From contig JAIXMN010000025.1 of NCBI GenBank assembly GCA_025716815.1, positions 542,708-606,707 on the forward strand: a DNA stretch of 64,000 nt, written 5' to 3'. The first letter of the stretch is position 1; the number at the start of each line of letters is the position of its first letter. The notes below the pieces were generated by a model, which had not been told where the DNA came from, ran no database searches, and was given only the letters and a program-made list of their open reading frames with translations. Of this stretch, positions 25,234 to 38,400 are shown in pieces. Position numbers and translations under genes: made by a program. Origin of the DNA: Dichotomocladium elegans. Taxonomy: Eukaryota; Mucoromycota; Mucoromycetes; Mucorales; Lichtheimiaceae.

Positions 25234-26261
25234 ATGGCATCCGTCACCTCTCGACTTCGCCGGCGTCCGTCTCATGATTATATGGCTATGGCCGTACCAG
25301 CCGAGCACCGTGAACAGCACTTTGAATCGGCCGAGGTGGTGAGAGACATTATTATTGGGTTGTCTGGTAAGAAGGAACAGGATTCGCACTGGATCTCGTG
25401 TCCTGACCTACTACAGATGGATTGACTGTCCCGTTTGCGCTTGCTGCTGGTTTGTCATCACTCGGAAACAACAGAATCGTCGTGTATGGTGGTGCAGCAG
25501 GTAAATTGGACCAGGTCATCAATCTACGGCCCGCTTCCCCGGCTTATTCACCTCTTTGCTCTCCCTCTGCTCCTTTCTTCTCTAGAGCTTGTCAGGTATT
25601 AAAAACACGCTGGAGACGAAAAAGGAAAGGGATGGCTAAGGTTCGATTCTATCCAGTGGAGCCATTTCGATGGGCCTGGGTGGATATCTTGCAGCACTCT
25701 CGGAGATCGAACATTATAAGACTGAGCAGATGCGGGAGTATCGGGAAGTGGAGGAATGCCCGCAGGATGAAGAGGAAGAAATTGTGGAGATCCTCGAGCC
25801 CTATGGCTTGGATAGAGAGACCATCCAACCCATCATTGACAAGCTCAAGGGCGATCCTGACAAATTTGTCGATTTCATGATGCGATTTGAACTAAATCTA
25901 GAGATGCCCGATCCCCGTCGCAGCTGGGTAAGACTGGACCGGTTTGAAACGTCGGCTTTTTTCTTCTTCGAGCATTAACAGATATGATCAGATCTCGGCC
26001 CTCACTATCGGATTTTCATATTTTATTGGTGGCCTGATACCGCTGCTTCCCTATGTCTTCATCGATAACGCCATGCACGCACTGTATATTTCCATTGCTG
26101 TCACGTCCCTGACATTGCTCGTCTTTGGCTATATCAAGAGCCGTCTCGTCAACCCAAAGAGCGCAGTCAAAGGCGCTTTCCAGACTATGCTCATTGGGGC
26201 CCTGGCTGCGGGCGCCAGTTATGGCATTGTCTATTTTTTGCCGTCCGAGCACGACGCCTAA
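25234..26261 (+). CDS. CCC1: CCC1/VIT-family vacuolar iron or manganese transporter
   Basis: Membrane protein that loads Fe2+ or Mn2+ into the vacuole. Five exons: 25234-25366, 25417-25500, 25586-25595, 25657-25927 and 25992-26261, total 255 residues. The conserved block reads VVRDIIIGLSDGLTVPFALAAGLSS across intron 1. AAELVSGAISMGLGGYLAALSE is rebuilt only by including a 10-nt microexon. A cytosolic acidic loop with Glu clusters (EVEECPQDEEEEI), the metal-binding region of the family, precedes three C-terminal membrane helices (ALTIGFSYFIGGLIPLLPY and onwards). Every junction phase closes. Shorter than yeast Ccc1 (322 residues), mainly at the N-terminus. Substrate metal cannot be told. Confidence 0.93.
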
Positions 26262-27625
26262 AACCATCACATCTCCCTCCTTTTTCCATCCTTTTTCCTC
26301 TCCCAGACCTGAACCATTACATTGTAATTTTGCTCTTCATCTATGCCATTTAGTTCTTGTTTAGACAAAATCTGTTAAAAAAAGTACATCGCATAATTGC
26401 GCGAAAAAAGGCATGTGAAGCATTAGCTATGTGTTCCGATTGCTCGTGATGGACTTTGATAGAGTCATCGCAACGGTCCTGCATACAACCCAGTCTTGGG
26501 AAGACAGCCTATTCGAAATGGTATACTGTTTCTTCAAAAGAGATTTGCAAACTGTCGATATAAACAAACCCAGCCAATGTATCGCGAGGTCGGTCCTTCC
26601 CTCTACGCAAACAGCATGAAACTTTGACTATACCCTCACATCCTTCTCTTTGACAAGATGTCTAGTCCAATCATAAATATCGCAGCGCAAATCCGCTGAT
26701 AGTAATGGCGAAAAAAAATTAGCGGATGATGATGCTCTATTGAAGAATTTCATGGATTCACCATGAAAACACCCAAAAAAAGTCTCGTTAGAGAATTGAA
26801 AATATCCTTAGACTTGCCGCCTCCCGGTTCAACATCAAGACTTCAATTGGATATCTTCAGTCTTACGATAGATGGGCTTCGGTGTTTGCATCATGATTGA
26901 CAGGCTACATTCGTTTCTCATATCTCGATCAAGCGTCATTTGGACATTTAAATTCTCAAATTTCTTGAGCAGTTACTCGAGGACAATAGGCGGTTTTCTT
27001 CCATCTACGCATTTTCATTGACACTACTCGGATAACCCTTTATGTTTTATTTCTTGAAAATCCAATCATGTGTTCCTAGTGCGGCCGTCCCGTCGAAATG
27101 CTTCGGAATATCACATTGAAAAGGGGTATACGGTATCATCTAGCTGCACTTAAAGCTTTGCTTCTTTCATCACAATGCCTGTAGTATTATCGCTAGTTGA
27201 GTAGAAACAAACACAGACAGTACGTTTCTTCGGCTTATCCAATTTCCTAAAGTTAATTTCTACAGAGAACGATGGGTATGGCCAGAAAAAGGTTGACGTA
27301 TCTTTACAGGCAACTTTTTGTGCGACACGTTGATTAGTTCATCTTGTCTTTGCAGTGCCGGAGATGGGCAGGATTGGCATCGAGACGCTTTCCCAAAAAA
27401 AACTGTCCCCGTCGTAGTACATCTTTTTTTGGAAGCTGACCCGTGAGTGCCACAAAGAAAAAAACCCAAGATATACACGCACGCATGTAACTCACAGCAC
27501 AGCACAGCACAGAACAGCACAGCACAGCACAGCACAGCACAGCACACGTACATACAGATCCGTTCCTTTTTAAGCCTATGCTCCTCTTCTTTTCTCTTTC
27601 GCTCACTTTCTCTTCAAACTTTCTC
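26262..27625. other. intergenic region with pentanucleotide repeat, upstream of SCAP
   Basis: No supported gene. The stretch contains a CACAG pentanucleotide repeat (27493-27546) and a T/C-rich segment just before the SCAP start that looks like a 5' UTR. Short frames over the repeat are artefacts of its periodicity. Confidence 0.5.
27493..27546. repeat. (CACAG)n pentanucleotide microsatellite
   Basis: About ten tandem CACAG units with one A-for-C interruption (AGAACAG), 80 bp upstream of the SCAP start codon. Confidence 0.9.
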
Positions 27626-30600
27626 ATGGCGATCGCAGGTCTGAACGCAGGTTTTGCTGCGTTCGGTAGACAGTGCGCCTCGCAAAGATACCTTGTTTGT
27701 CTCCTTTCCTTGATTCTCTTCACATTTCTGTCATGGCCTACCATTCTCGACTTAAACAACCAAGCCAAATATTCCCTCACCTCCGCCATTTCCACCTACG
27801 ACTACTTTTGGCAGCATTCTCCATATGTTCAGCCCTTCAACTTGAATGCGTCATTAGACAACATTACCCATATCGCCTATCAAATTCAATTTTTCCAGCA
27901 GGCTGACAAAGCACCAACGGCGGGGTCGGAGAGATTACCGGTCGACCAAACGCTTTTGGCCCGGGCCCGCGCCTGGCAACATGCTTTCACCGCCCAACCT
28001 GTTGAGTTGGTGGATGATCAAAACAGAAAAAAATCGATCGCCCTCAACCGTGTCCCGTCCTTTACCCTCATCTCGCCTTTTGATCATTATTGGCTTCCGG
28101 ACGAACCCATTCCTGTCAACTGGTCATCCTTTATCAACCCCCACCATCTCGATCCACTCACTGTCTTCCGCAATGTCACGTTAGACAAGCACGGCCAATT
28201 CCTGAGCGCAGATGCCATCATTATGACTGCCTTGATCCCACGAGATATTGAATCGATCTGGTCCAAGGCATTGGAGCAGCAGAAACAGACCCATCAACTA
28301 TCGTGGCACGTCAGGCAAATGAGGGAACCGATCCAACGATCCTGGCAGTATCGGGTACGTAACCCGCGAATGCATCTGTATTAAAAGAAACTCAAAGCGC
28401 CGACATTGCGTGTATATAGCATAGAAACAGGAGGGACCTCACCATGGTATCATTACCATCCGTCTCAACTAGCGCCTACCTCTTTATCGCCCTGCATCTG
28501 CTCATGTTTTACATCGTCTCGGCTACCTTTTCCAGGTCGCCGCTCATCAGCTCACCGAATGTGCTCGGGATGGCCTGTGTCTTTGTCTCCATAGCATGCC
28601 TTGCGACGACGCTCACTGTGCTCGATCATTTTGACGTCACCATTGACGCTGTCCCGTGGTATCTCTTGTCCCTCGTTCCTGTGGTCGCCTCGGCTGAGAA
28701 CCAATTGTTGCTTGCCAATGCCGTGGTCCATGCGGGCTGCGATATGTCTGTTCGAGAAAAAGCAGGACGTGGTACGTTCAATGTTGCACACACAGAAATC
28801 GGTATCCAGCGTCTTGTTACACAGAAATTTAGTAACTTTCATGTCAACGTTTTCGGGTACACAGGTTTCCAAAGTGTGGGTGTGCCTATGCTCGGAGCCC
28901 TTGTCGCCGAGCTAATCATTCTTGAAATCGGCCGAGCAATTCAGAGTGCGACCATCCAGCAGTTCTGTAAATTTGCACAGACCGCTCTTATCATTGAATA
29001 CATCCTGGAAATGACTCTATTTGCTGCCATCCTGTCGATCGACATTAATCATGCTCAGGTACTCTGGCCCTCGTGCAGTCTCAATAGTAATATGTCCTAA
29101 GGCTTATTTATCGAAATGTACGAAACATATATAGCTTGCCGATCTTGACGATCGTCACGTGTCTAAGCGCTTACGAGAGCTCGCCAAACATACAAGCCAG
29201 CAGCACAGCGAATCATCGATAAATAATCTCAATTTTTGCCCTGTTCAGGATGTCTCTCCCAAGGAATTCCCCCATGCAGGAGGACGGGGAATACCATGCT
29301 CTGGGTGCAAAAATTTCAAGACTCATCGAGCCGTCAATGCACTAATGGTATAACCAATCATTTCCATTTATCCAAGTTACACAACAGCACGCGTTTTCTG
29401 ACATCTGTCACACATACATGCAGCTCTGCGTGGTCATCCTTTCCATCTCCCTCGTCCAGACGCTCTCATCTTCTCCCAATAGTCAAGCCACCATCACCTT
29501 TGGAATCTGTAACGTCACTAATGAAGCACCCAAATGGACAGCACCCAACGCCCACTTGGTGACAGAACGTCTTGAGGCGGCGTCTGCTCAGTACTGGGAA
29601 TTGACCAACCCGAATCACGAGACTCGGTGGATTCATGTAAAGCCACCCATCCTCCTTGTCAGCTATGCCAAGGCTCCTGATTCGCCAATCCCGCTTCGGC
29701 TATCAGAAAACAGGGTGCATGAGGAGCAACAGAGGACTAAGGTCTATTATCATCACCGGCACCAACGTAGCGGAAAACCTTCCCGAATCCGGATGTTTGC
29801 AATTGCATGTGTACAGCAGGTCCTTGCGCTGCTGTGGAACATTAACTTCCCTTTATGTACTATGCTGGTCATTTTTGTGGGGATGGTCACATGGCTTTAC
29901 ACTTCCTATCAAAATCAATCGCTTTTGGTGTTACTGATCAAGATGCTAGAAACCGAGAAGACTTCACCAGTGTACCATCGTCTGGCGAAGTTCACATTCT
30001 CTTCAATCGCTGCTACGTCATCACTTGAGCCTAGCCAAAGTGAAAGAGATGAGCAAAAGGCCAGCGGCACTACAAATCACTTGTCCATCAAGACTCTATC
30101 TGGTCAACATTTTGCTGATATTCATCGGTTCGACGTCAATCAGGAGCACCACTTGGCAGTCTCGTGCGGGTACGATGACCAAATGGTGATCTGGAACACG
30201 GAGAGCGGCAAGCCCGTATATCGAATTGAGAGCACCTCCTCAGTCAAACATGTTCGGATCGATCGACATGGAGATTGGATTGCAAATGTGACAAGCGACG
30301 GTGTCGCACGTGTCTGGTGTGCGCGTCGTAAGCAGACAATCCCTATCCAGACATTCAAATGCGAGGTCGAACGAGACACTTCGATATCTCTCTCGGTGGC
30401 CACACGAAGACAACCACAAAAGCAGCCGGGTTCATCACTACAATCCAGCAGGGATGGGCCCATTATTGACCGTATCCAAGACATACGGTTTATCGGCGTA
30501 GCGCAACGCCACCTTGTAACCGTTCACAAGAGCGGTGCAATTCGAGAATGGGATATTCTTACGGGTGAATGTATATACACAATTGCATCGGAGCACGGGC

Positions 30601-31751
30601 ACGGTACTACGATTATGCATGTGATGGAGTCAAAGCATACCCCTCCGCTCCGAACAGCAATGTCCTGGATGTTTCTGGCATCCAAAGACGGCCGTATCTC
30701 TTGCTGGAAACGACAGCACCCAGCTGACTGGGAATGCTCATACAGCATATCGAGCGCGCATGGGGTGGGCAATCACATCACAGCGCTTGCGGCGGAAGCC
30801 ACCATTCAGCCAAAAAACAGTGCCATCGGCCTTTTGGTCTCTGGAGCAAGCGATGGGAGCATCAAGGCATGGAATTTTGAAACGGGCAGACCTGTTTGTA
30901 TCTTACAAGATAGTAACGCCGCTGCGACTGTAACCAAACTTGCAATTACTCGCTACTGCGAGTCACTCATCGACAATGACCAAGGTATCTCGTGCGAATA
31001 TAGCTACGATCCTTCCTCCATCAGTGGATACTTGGTTGCCGCATATTCGCTCATGAAAAACAGAGTGGGCGTATGGAAGGTCAACTACACCAGAGCTGAT
31101 CATTGCAGGAACGCGGCCTACTATCCGGTGCAGCACAAGAGACAGAAACCAAAAGGCAGCAACAACTACCCCACAGCTGCCTCTGCGTCTATTATGCGGC
31201 AGACGGTTGTACGAAATGACGGCTCGTTGCAGGATGGGAACAAAGGTCAAAGAGAACTGATCATTACCTTTCTGGGAACCATTGTCCAGTACGGTGGACG
31301 CGGTATTGCTTTCTGCGTTAGCGGCAATAACCAGCGGCTGATGTTGACTGGTATTCGAATGAACCGTTCAACATGTCAATGGGAAGTTTGGTCGACGACG
31401 TCTCTGTTGCATCAGCAAGGCGCTGGGAAATCTGCCATTATTCCAGTGGATACTCTGACAATTGATCATACGCATGACGGCAGCGGTGAAGGCAGCGACG
31501 GCGAAGCTAGTGAGCTGCTTCCTTTCTCTGCGGTACGCCATGTACTTCCGCTTACGGACAACCAATGGAACCCGAATGGCTTCGCATGCGACTTTGGTAA
31601 CTTTATCAAGATCATTGACGCACCTAAACGAGCTGCCATCCGTCTCCAACCTACAATCACTGCTTTGTATAAAGCACAGTCATCTGACCATTCCATTTCC
31701 TCTGCATGCTCAAAGCCATCAGGATGCTGCACGGCGCTATCATCCATATAG
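27626..31751 (+). CDS. SCP1: SREBP cleavage-activating protein homologue (sterol sensor)
   Basis: SCAP/Scp1 escorts the SREBP transcription factor from ER to Golgi when sterols fall. Five exons (27626-28354, 28420-28771, 28865-29058, 29135-29347, 29424-31751) give about 1271 residues, matching animal SCAP (1279). After the first membrane helix (CLLSLILFTFLSWPTI) comes a long lumenal loop with several N-x-S/T sites. The sterol-sensing domain follows (AYLFIALHLLMFYIVSA to LEMTLFAAILSID), then DLDDRHVSKRLRELA, a further helix (LCVVILSISLVQTL), a lumenal part and one more helix near 29840. The C-terminal half has WD40 repeats (AVSCGYDDQMVIWNTESGK, LVSGASDGSIKAWNFETGR). ATG 27626 is preferred to 27578, whose extra 16 residues come from a pyrimidine-rich leader. 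Confidence 0.88.
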
Positions 31752-32305
31752 ACTTCATCTATATCTCTTCAATTCCCATGTACATAACCATTCCCTTGTT
31801 TTGTTTAAGAAAAAAGTTGCAATCATTGTACTCACTCTGCACTTTTGACGATACCACCATTCGAAATAAAGACAACATCAGCATCGCACACAAAAGTCCT
31901 TTGAACGGATCCAACTCCTTCTGAATTTCGCATTGGCTCATGCTATGTGCCTTTTAAGTATGCGTTGATAATAGGCACCATTTGGTGCCAGAGGGCAAGG
32001 TTCCACAGCATTGCGCGAATGGTCTCCGAAAGGAGTGCCTCCCGGTGAAGTTCCCATCACCTCCCCACGACCACCACCACCACCACCACCACCACCACCA
32101 CCACCACCAAAAAAGAAAGAGAGGCGCAGGCTGTACACAACGTCTTGTGTCTGGAGAAAAATCGTGTAGGTGGCTTTACTTTACTTGGCAAACCTTACCA
32201 TTTCGAAAAGAATCAGCCAACGATTATCGCCATCGAAGAAATAAATAAATAAATAAAAAACTTTCCCACAAATTCAGGTCCAGTCTCCCTTTCCCACGCA
32301 AAACA
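31752..32305. other. intergenic region SCAP to prolidase
   Basis: Probable SCAP 3' UTR and prolidase promoter. It contains a (CCA)13 microsatellite at 32071-32109 and an AAAT tetranucleotide run near 32241-32256. No gene seen. Confidence 0.55.
32071..32109. repeat. (CCA)13 trinucleotide microsatellite
   Basis: Thirteen perfect CCA units in the prolidase upstream region. A poly-His frame across it is not a gene. Confidence 0.95.
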
Positions 32306-34019
32306 ATGCTGCCTACCCGCCAGAATGTACAAAAGATCCTCCAACACTTTGGCCAGTCAACCGGCCTCATCTATTTGAACAGCCAAGTCATTCATGAGCG
32401 CGACGACACCGATGTCGAGCTGAATTTCCGTCAGGAGAGCAACTTTTTCTATTTGACAGGTAACATGTCGACCCTAACCTTATTTTCTGTTCATGTCGTC
32501 TTAATCGTTGATTTCGAAAGGTGTCTCCGAGCCTGGATTCCACGCGGTGGTTGACATTGCTACGCAGCGTATCCAATTGTTCGCTCCCCCCGTGAACCCG
32601 GATGATGTTGTCTGGATGGGTCTTCCCGACTCGCTCGAGACTCTGGAGGCGAAATACGATATTGATCAGGCACTCTATGCCGATAAGCTCAACGACCGCC
32701 TGGCTGAGGCTGATATTGTCTATACCATCCCCGTTGCTAAGACCCAGGCCATCGACACCTCTCGCGTCAAGTTGGCCAACGAGGAGGACAACAAGAAGCT
32801 TTATGCTGCTTTTTGCGAGGCCCGCCTTATCAAAGCTGATTGGGAAATTGACTTGATCAAGCGCGCAAACGAAATCTCCTCGGGCGCTCATGTCAAGGTA
32901 AGCTAGCGTTTTTGTCTTATCTTGGAGAGATACTTGACGTTCCTCTGGGATTAGGTCATGGAAGCTTCGCGACCTGGTTTGAATGAAGCAGACCTTTATG
33001 CAATCTTCCTGAATGGTATGAAACTACCGCCGCCCCCTAAGTGACAAAAGTGGTACAGCTGTGCTAATGAAGAATTCTAGAGAGCAACCGCCAGGGCGCC
33101 TTCATCCAATCGTACATTCCTATTTTCGGTGCTGGCAAGAACGCTGCTACCTTGCATTATAACAAAAACAATGCTCCTCTGGCTGAAAATGACCTGATCC
33201 TCGTTGATGCTGGCGCAGAATTCAATTGCTACGCTTCTGATATTACCCGTACTTTTCCTGTGAATGGAAAGTTCACTCCTGAGGCTGCGGAGATCTACAA
33301 TATTGTCCTCGACATGCAAAAGGTCAGGAAATGGTTGGGGTGGGAGGCGCAACATTGCGTTGTCTATACACGCTTGCTTATATCGTTGCTTGGCTGATGA
33401 TCAATAGGCTTGCTTTGCCAAATGCAAGGCGGGTGTACCGTGGGAGGAGATTCATGAGACCGCTATGCAAATTGCCTGCGATGGTCTCTTGAAGATCGGT
33501 ATCCTTGTCGGTGACAGACAGGAGCTTCTTGACAAGGACGTCGTCGCAGCTTTCTTCCCTCACGGCAGTAAGTTGGTTCGAAAGATAAAAAGAGGGAGAT
33601 CAAATTGATTACTGACCGCGCTATACCGTGACATAGTTGGTCACCAGCTTGGTTTGGACGTTCACGACGTTGGAGGCTATCCTGAAGGTGTTGCGCGCAT
33701 CAATCGACCTAGCTACCGATACCTGCGCATGCGCAGAACCTTGGATGTTGGCAACATCGTTACTGTTGAACCTGGCATCTATTTCTGTGACTTCATTGTC
33801 GACCCCGTTGTGAACTCGCCTGAGACTGGCAAATACATCAACGTGGAAGGTCTTGAAAAATACAAGGCTGTCGGTGGCGTCCGTATCGAGGATAATATCC
33901 TTATTACCGAAGATGGTTATATCAATTTGACTACCGCTCCCAAGGAGATTGATGAGATCGAAGCATTAATGGCATCTTCTGCTTCTGATAATGAGTGCAA
34001 GAAGAGACGGGTCGACTAA
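32306..34019 (+). CDS. PEPD: Xaa-Pro dipeptidase (prolidase), peptidase family M24B
   Basis: Cytosolic metallopeptidase that splits X-Pro dipeptides in the last step of proline recycling. Six exons (32306-32459, 32521-32897, 32955-33015, 33081-33322, 33408-33567, 33637-34019) give 458 residues, in the family range. All five metal ligands are visible: Asp in LILVDAGAE, Asp in SDITRTF, His in GHQLGLDVHDVGGY, Glu in VTVEPGIYF and Glu in VRIEDN. The N-terminal creatinase-like domain carries NFFYLTGVSEPGF across intron 1. Intron phases all close. A Lys/Arg-rich tail (NECKKRRVD) could act as a weak nuclear signal, but this is conjecture. Confidence 0.95.
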
Positions 34020-34178
34020 ATAAACCACACATGCTTATTTGAATCGAACTTGTGATTTAATTTTTTTTTTTCAATGTGAAAAAGTTGAGACAAAAAGTAG
34101 ATCAAAAACTCCGAAAGGGGAAACCTTTGAATGGGCTCATACAGCCCATCGTGAATCTTCCTCTTCCCCAGGCTCAAC

Positions 34179-35185
34179 ATGAAGGTATATATATCTATAT
34201 GATCATCCTCCCCCACTCTATATACACGAGAGGTAGATGTCGTATTATGGACGGATGGACTTGTCAATGGATGGATAACAACGAAAAACGAACGAGCATC
34301 ATACCTGACGACAGTCGAAAACACATACACACCACTGGCCGAATTGGAATTCGATCAGATTATGCTAACGCAATTTGTCATTTCCATAGCTTAACATTGC
34401 GAACCCAGCCACTGGCTGCCAAAAATTGATCGAAATCGACGATGAACGCCGTCTGTATGTGCTCCATTCTGCCCATATCCCATCGATCAGTCTTAATTGA
34501 CGCACCTTTATTTGTTTTCTTATTTGATAGCCGAGTCTTCTACGACAAGCGCATGTCGCAGGAGGTTCCTGGTGACTCTGTCGGCGATGAGTTCAAGGGC
34601 TACGTGTTCCGCATCTCCGGTGGTAACGATAAGCAAGGTTTTCCCATGAAGCAGGGTGTCCTCTTGCCCCACCGTGTCCGCCTTCTTTTGAGCAAGGGCC
34701 ACTCGTGCTATCGTCCCCGCCGCGATGGTGAGCGCAAGCGCAAGTCCGTCCGTGGTTGTATCGTCTCCTCGGACTTGGCTGTCTTGTCCCTTGTTATTGT
34801 TAAGCAGGGTGAGCAGGATATCCCCGGCTTGACTGATGTCACTCTCCCCAAGCGTCTTGGTCCCAAGCGTGCCAACAACATCCGCAAGTTCTTCAACTTG
34901 GAGAAGGATGATGATGTGCGCAAGTATGTCATCCGCCGTGAGGTTCAGCCCAAGAACCCCGAGAAGAAGCCTTACACCAAGGCTCCCAAGATCCAGCGTC
35001 TTATCACTCCCGTCACCCTCCAGCGTGAGCGTCGCCGCAAGGCCCTCAAGCGCAGACGCCACCAGGCTGCCAAGGAGGCCGAGGCCGAGTACAAGCAGCT
35101 TTTGGCCAAGCGCAGCAAGGAGGCCAAGGAGGCCAAATTGGAGCGTCGCCGTACCTCGTCCATGCAGAAGTCGGCTTCCGCCTAA
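34179..35185 (+). CDS. RPS6: 40S ribosomal protein eS6
   Basis: Small-subunit protein eS6, the classic target of TOR/S6-kinase signalling. Three exons (34179-34184, 34390-34454, 34531-35185) give 241 residues. The first coding exon is only ATG AAG. The protein starts [26 protein letters not shown] and has the expected [27 protein letters not shown] block (here [16 protein letters not shown]) and [19 protein letters not shown]. The tail [15 protein letters not shown] contains the Arg-rich phosphoacceptor serines. Strong codon bias (GTC, AAG, CGC) matches high expression. The start at 34442 in another frame is spurious. Confidence 0.96.
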
Positions 35186-35445
35186 GTGTAAATCGCATCT
35201 TTTTCCCCATTATCTCTATCTGTCGTTTTCACACTTCCTCTGTTGATGATCCTGGTCCGCGATTTCTCTATATTTCTTTTTCTTTTTCTCCAACTAAAAA
35301 GACCGTAATAGCACAACAAACATGGAATCGTTGGGAGTGCAATGTTGTCAAACTGGAAAGGCATAAATTCGGCTTTGTCCCCCGACAATTTTTTCTTTTT
35401 TTTTCACTAGTTCCCTTTTTCGCCTGCTTGTATCAATTATACCTA

Positions 35446-38400
35446 ATGACGAATAAGGGCACTGCGACCGTTCTAATCCTCGACGGACATCCTTCTGTCT
35501 TCACTCACACGCTTCCAAATTATGAAGCTTCGTTCCAGAAAACACGTATGCAGTGCACCCATTTAGACCGTGATCCATGCAACTGACTGCATGAGTTTGC
35601 AGAATCGTTACCTCCACTACCATGGTGGGCATGTATGGTTGACAGCACAATCGAATTCTGCCGGATCGCTTGGAGTCTATCAGCTGCCGAAACCTCTAAT
35701 GTATATAGGTTTTCTCAATCATGACCATCATATCTTGAACTTAAGCGCAGTCTTTTCCCTCTAGATCTCTGTCATGGTTGCTAATGAGATACCGACCTAC
35801 GTGGTTGATAGCGCCTCGGCAGGTCAAATGGGCCAAGTACGATACATCACATTTCTCTTTTGTTTGTTCAACAAACCTACTGCGTGTGATCAATACGAGC
35901 CTCAAAAATTAAACAATGCATTTATAGATTATGGATACATTTGCACTGGTACAGCCACGCAAAGCTGTTCCAGTAAATCGACTCCAGCTTGCACTCGATA
36001 GGATATGCACTGATATCAAAAGCAGTAAAATGCGGATATGTCTACTATTAATGAACAAGAATATCGACGATGATGCTCGTCTGTAAGCACTATGATACGA
36101 AAACAAAAAGCATCTCTTTTCGTATTTACCATCTTCATACAATGTGGTAGTTTCAGGAACGATGACGATAGCGTGCCTTCCGATATTCGCGCCATGATTC
36201 ACCGCGCTGTGGCTAAATCCAGCACGTAAGAAACCACAAATATGCTTACGATATAGGATCTTCGAACATTTACGCGTCACCATCTACGTGTCTGTCCAGT
36301 ATCAAAGAAGCCCATGTTGATGTTCTCCGACTTTGCCCATTTCCTGAAAGCACTCCTCCCCATACATTAAATCAACAGGTAAGGAAGAGGTCGATGTTGC
36401 TATAGAAGTGTTTTATCTTTGCGTACCAAGTCAGCAAAATACAGTTATCAGGAACCACCACTGTTTCGATATACAATATTCCCAACCGATATGGCGCTTT
36501 AAAAAATGCTATGTGCCATCTTGCACAGCTTTATTTTAATATTTCAGTGCTGCAGATATCGGGCTTCCCTGCAGATGTATGTGATTGTGATACAGCGTAT
36601 GCGAACGATTATTGATCATACGCTTCCTTAGGCACAAAGCTGTCAGGAATTGCAAGTCGATCCTTCGAGAAGAACAGTATTAACACAAATGTTCTATGGC
36701 GCTTCCGAAAAACACAACAATGACATGAGCAGCCCCAGCAATGAGACACCTATTGATGATCCGAAATATCTTGAATCACGGATAAAACACTTCATTTATG
36801 TAAAACAGAGCACGCAGGGCATTTCAGAAGGTATATATATAAGATAACAACATAAAAGTAACTATTCACACCGACGGATACTAGATGTTGGATGGTGTAC
36901 ATGCATGCATCCGAGTATACCAGTCCATGTAAGTAACTTGGGAACAATCATAAGGATATGTTGATCATATAATTTGTCAATAGCCCGGCGACACTTCTAC
37001 AAATAATATTTTAAACCTGTTACTACAAGGTGAATTAGAATTCATGTTGATTATGATCTATCCTGTTCCATGTTGCTCATGATTTGTTAAGGCAATGAAT
37101 TCTGTCTCTCCATACCTGGACATGCGGAACCAACCAAGTGGACACATACGCTACAGGCTGAAGGAGGTAATCCCATGAACATGTGCTCTAGGCCATGCCT
37201 GACAATCCATGAATTAGGGAATTTTTTTCTCCGTTGTTTGGACGTGACTCTTGACAATGATATGACAACGTCAGGACAGAGGTCATTAGATTTTAAGGTC
37301 GTAAAGCAGGAGGATCCATTAACAATATCTTTATTCAATCCATCTCGAGTTGAAGTACAGTATTTGGTTCCGCGTTCTTTTTCGCTTTTTGCGCCTAACT
37401 AGTAATGTAGGAATTTTCCAAAAATCTACTACTCCCAATCACCTTTGACAACGTTTTTGAAGCGATACCCCTGCAACCGTATGATCCTTACGAATATACT
37501 TCTCAATGGTCCATTCTACCGATCGAACCTAAGCCTACCACGACAGTATATGCAGAACGGATCACACGGTGGTACTCTTGCTTTCGCAGTAGTACGGGAA
37601 CGGACCGATTCCCAATTAAACACGAAAACTCGCTACGACTTGAGGACATCGCATACGAAGTTACTATTGGGTCACCCAATCAATCAGGTTTTGGGATATT
37701 TAGTGTAAGAATTCTTAATAATAATATGAGAATAGGCGGACTAATTTGTGGTATGTTAGGGACTGGTTCCCAGCCTAGCAAAACCATTGGATAAGCTTAT
37801 GGAAGTCTTCTTAGAGGATCATATTCCACATGCTGACGCCGTCATATCAACAGCAGAATCGGTGCGTAGGACGATGCTAGCGCTCATATATAATTTTCTA
37901 ACCGGATCCATGTAGATCGTCAGTACTCTTGCCGAATCATTGTCAGGGTCAAGAAAACGCATATTTACGGCGGTGTACAATAAGGATGAGATATTGTGCG
38001 TCATTTCATGAATGAATTGAAAAATGCCAGCTAATTTGAGAATGGTTACTAGATTAACGACTAAGAAGCTGTTGGTTGCTCTGTACCTAGTAGCAAAGCG
38101 ATTCTCAAACATCTCACAGTCGCATGCTAAGGTATGATATGAACATTTATAAATACTCCTAGGGACATGCTAAGATCAATGTATAGGTATGCAGATCGCT
38201 CAAAAATTTATTGGATGAAAAGATACAGCCGCAAGCTAGTATGGATTATGAATTGAAAGTGGAGCCAGGACTTGAAGATGTGAAAGCAAACGAGAGCAGC
38301 GAAAGCGAAATGGCATGGCAGCAGGTCACACAATACCAGAATATGTCTTTGCGCGAAAAAGAAGAGTCGGTATTTACTGCAGGACCGTCGTCAGAGACTC

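Noticed and set aside
27260..27795. Cysteine-rich minus-strand ORFs over the CACAG repeat
   Set aside because: The periodic Cys/Ala/Val pattern is the translation of the microsatellite and the antisense of SCAP exon 1.
32071..32109. CRISPR-like or regulatory array
   Set aside because: Perfect trinucleotide units without spacers; a simple microsatellite in a eukaryotic genome.
31982..32248. Poly-histidine protein across the (CCA)n tract
   Set aside because: The frame exists only because of the trinucleotide repeat; it lies in the prolidase upstream region and has no family features.
34520..35062. 180-codon minus-strand ORF opposite RPS6
   Set aside because: Mirror frame produced by the strong codon bias of RPS6; its Leu/Ala-rich translation has no independent support.
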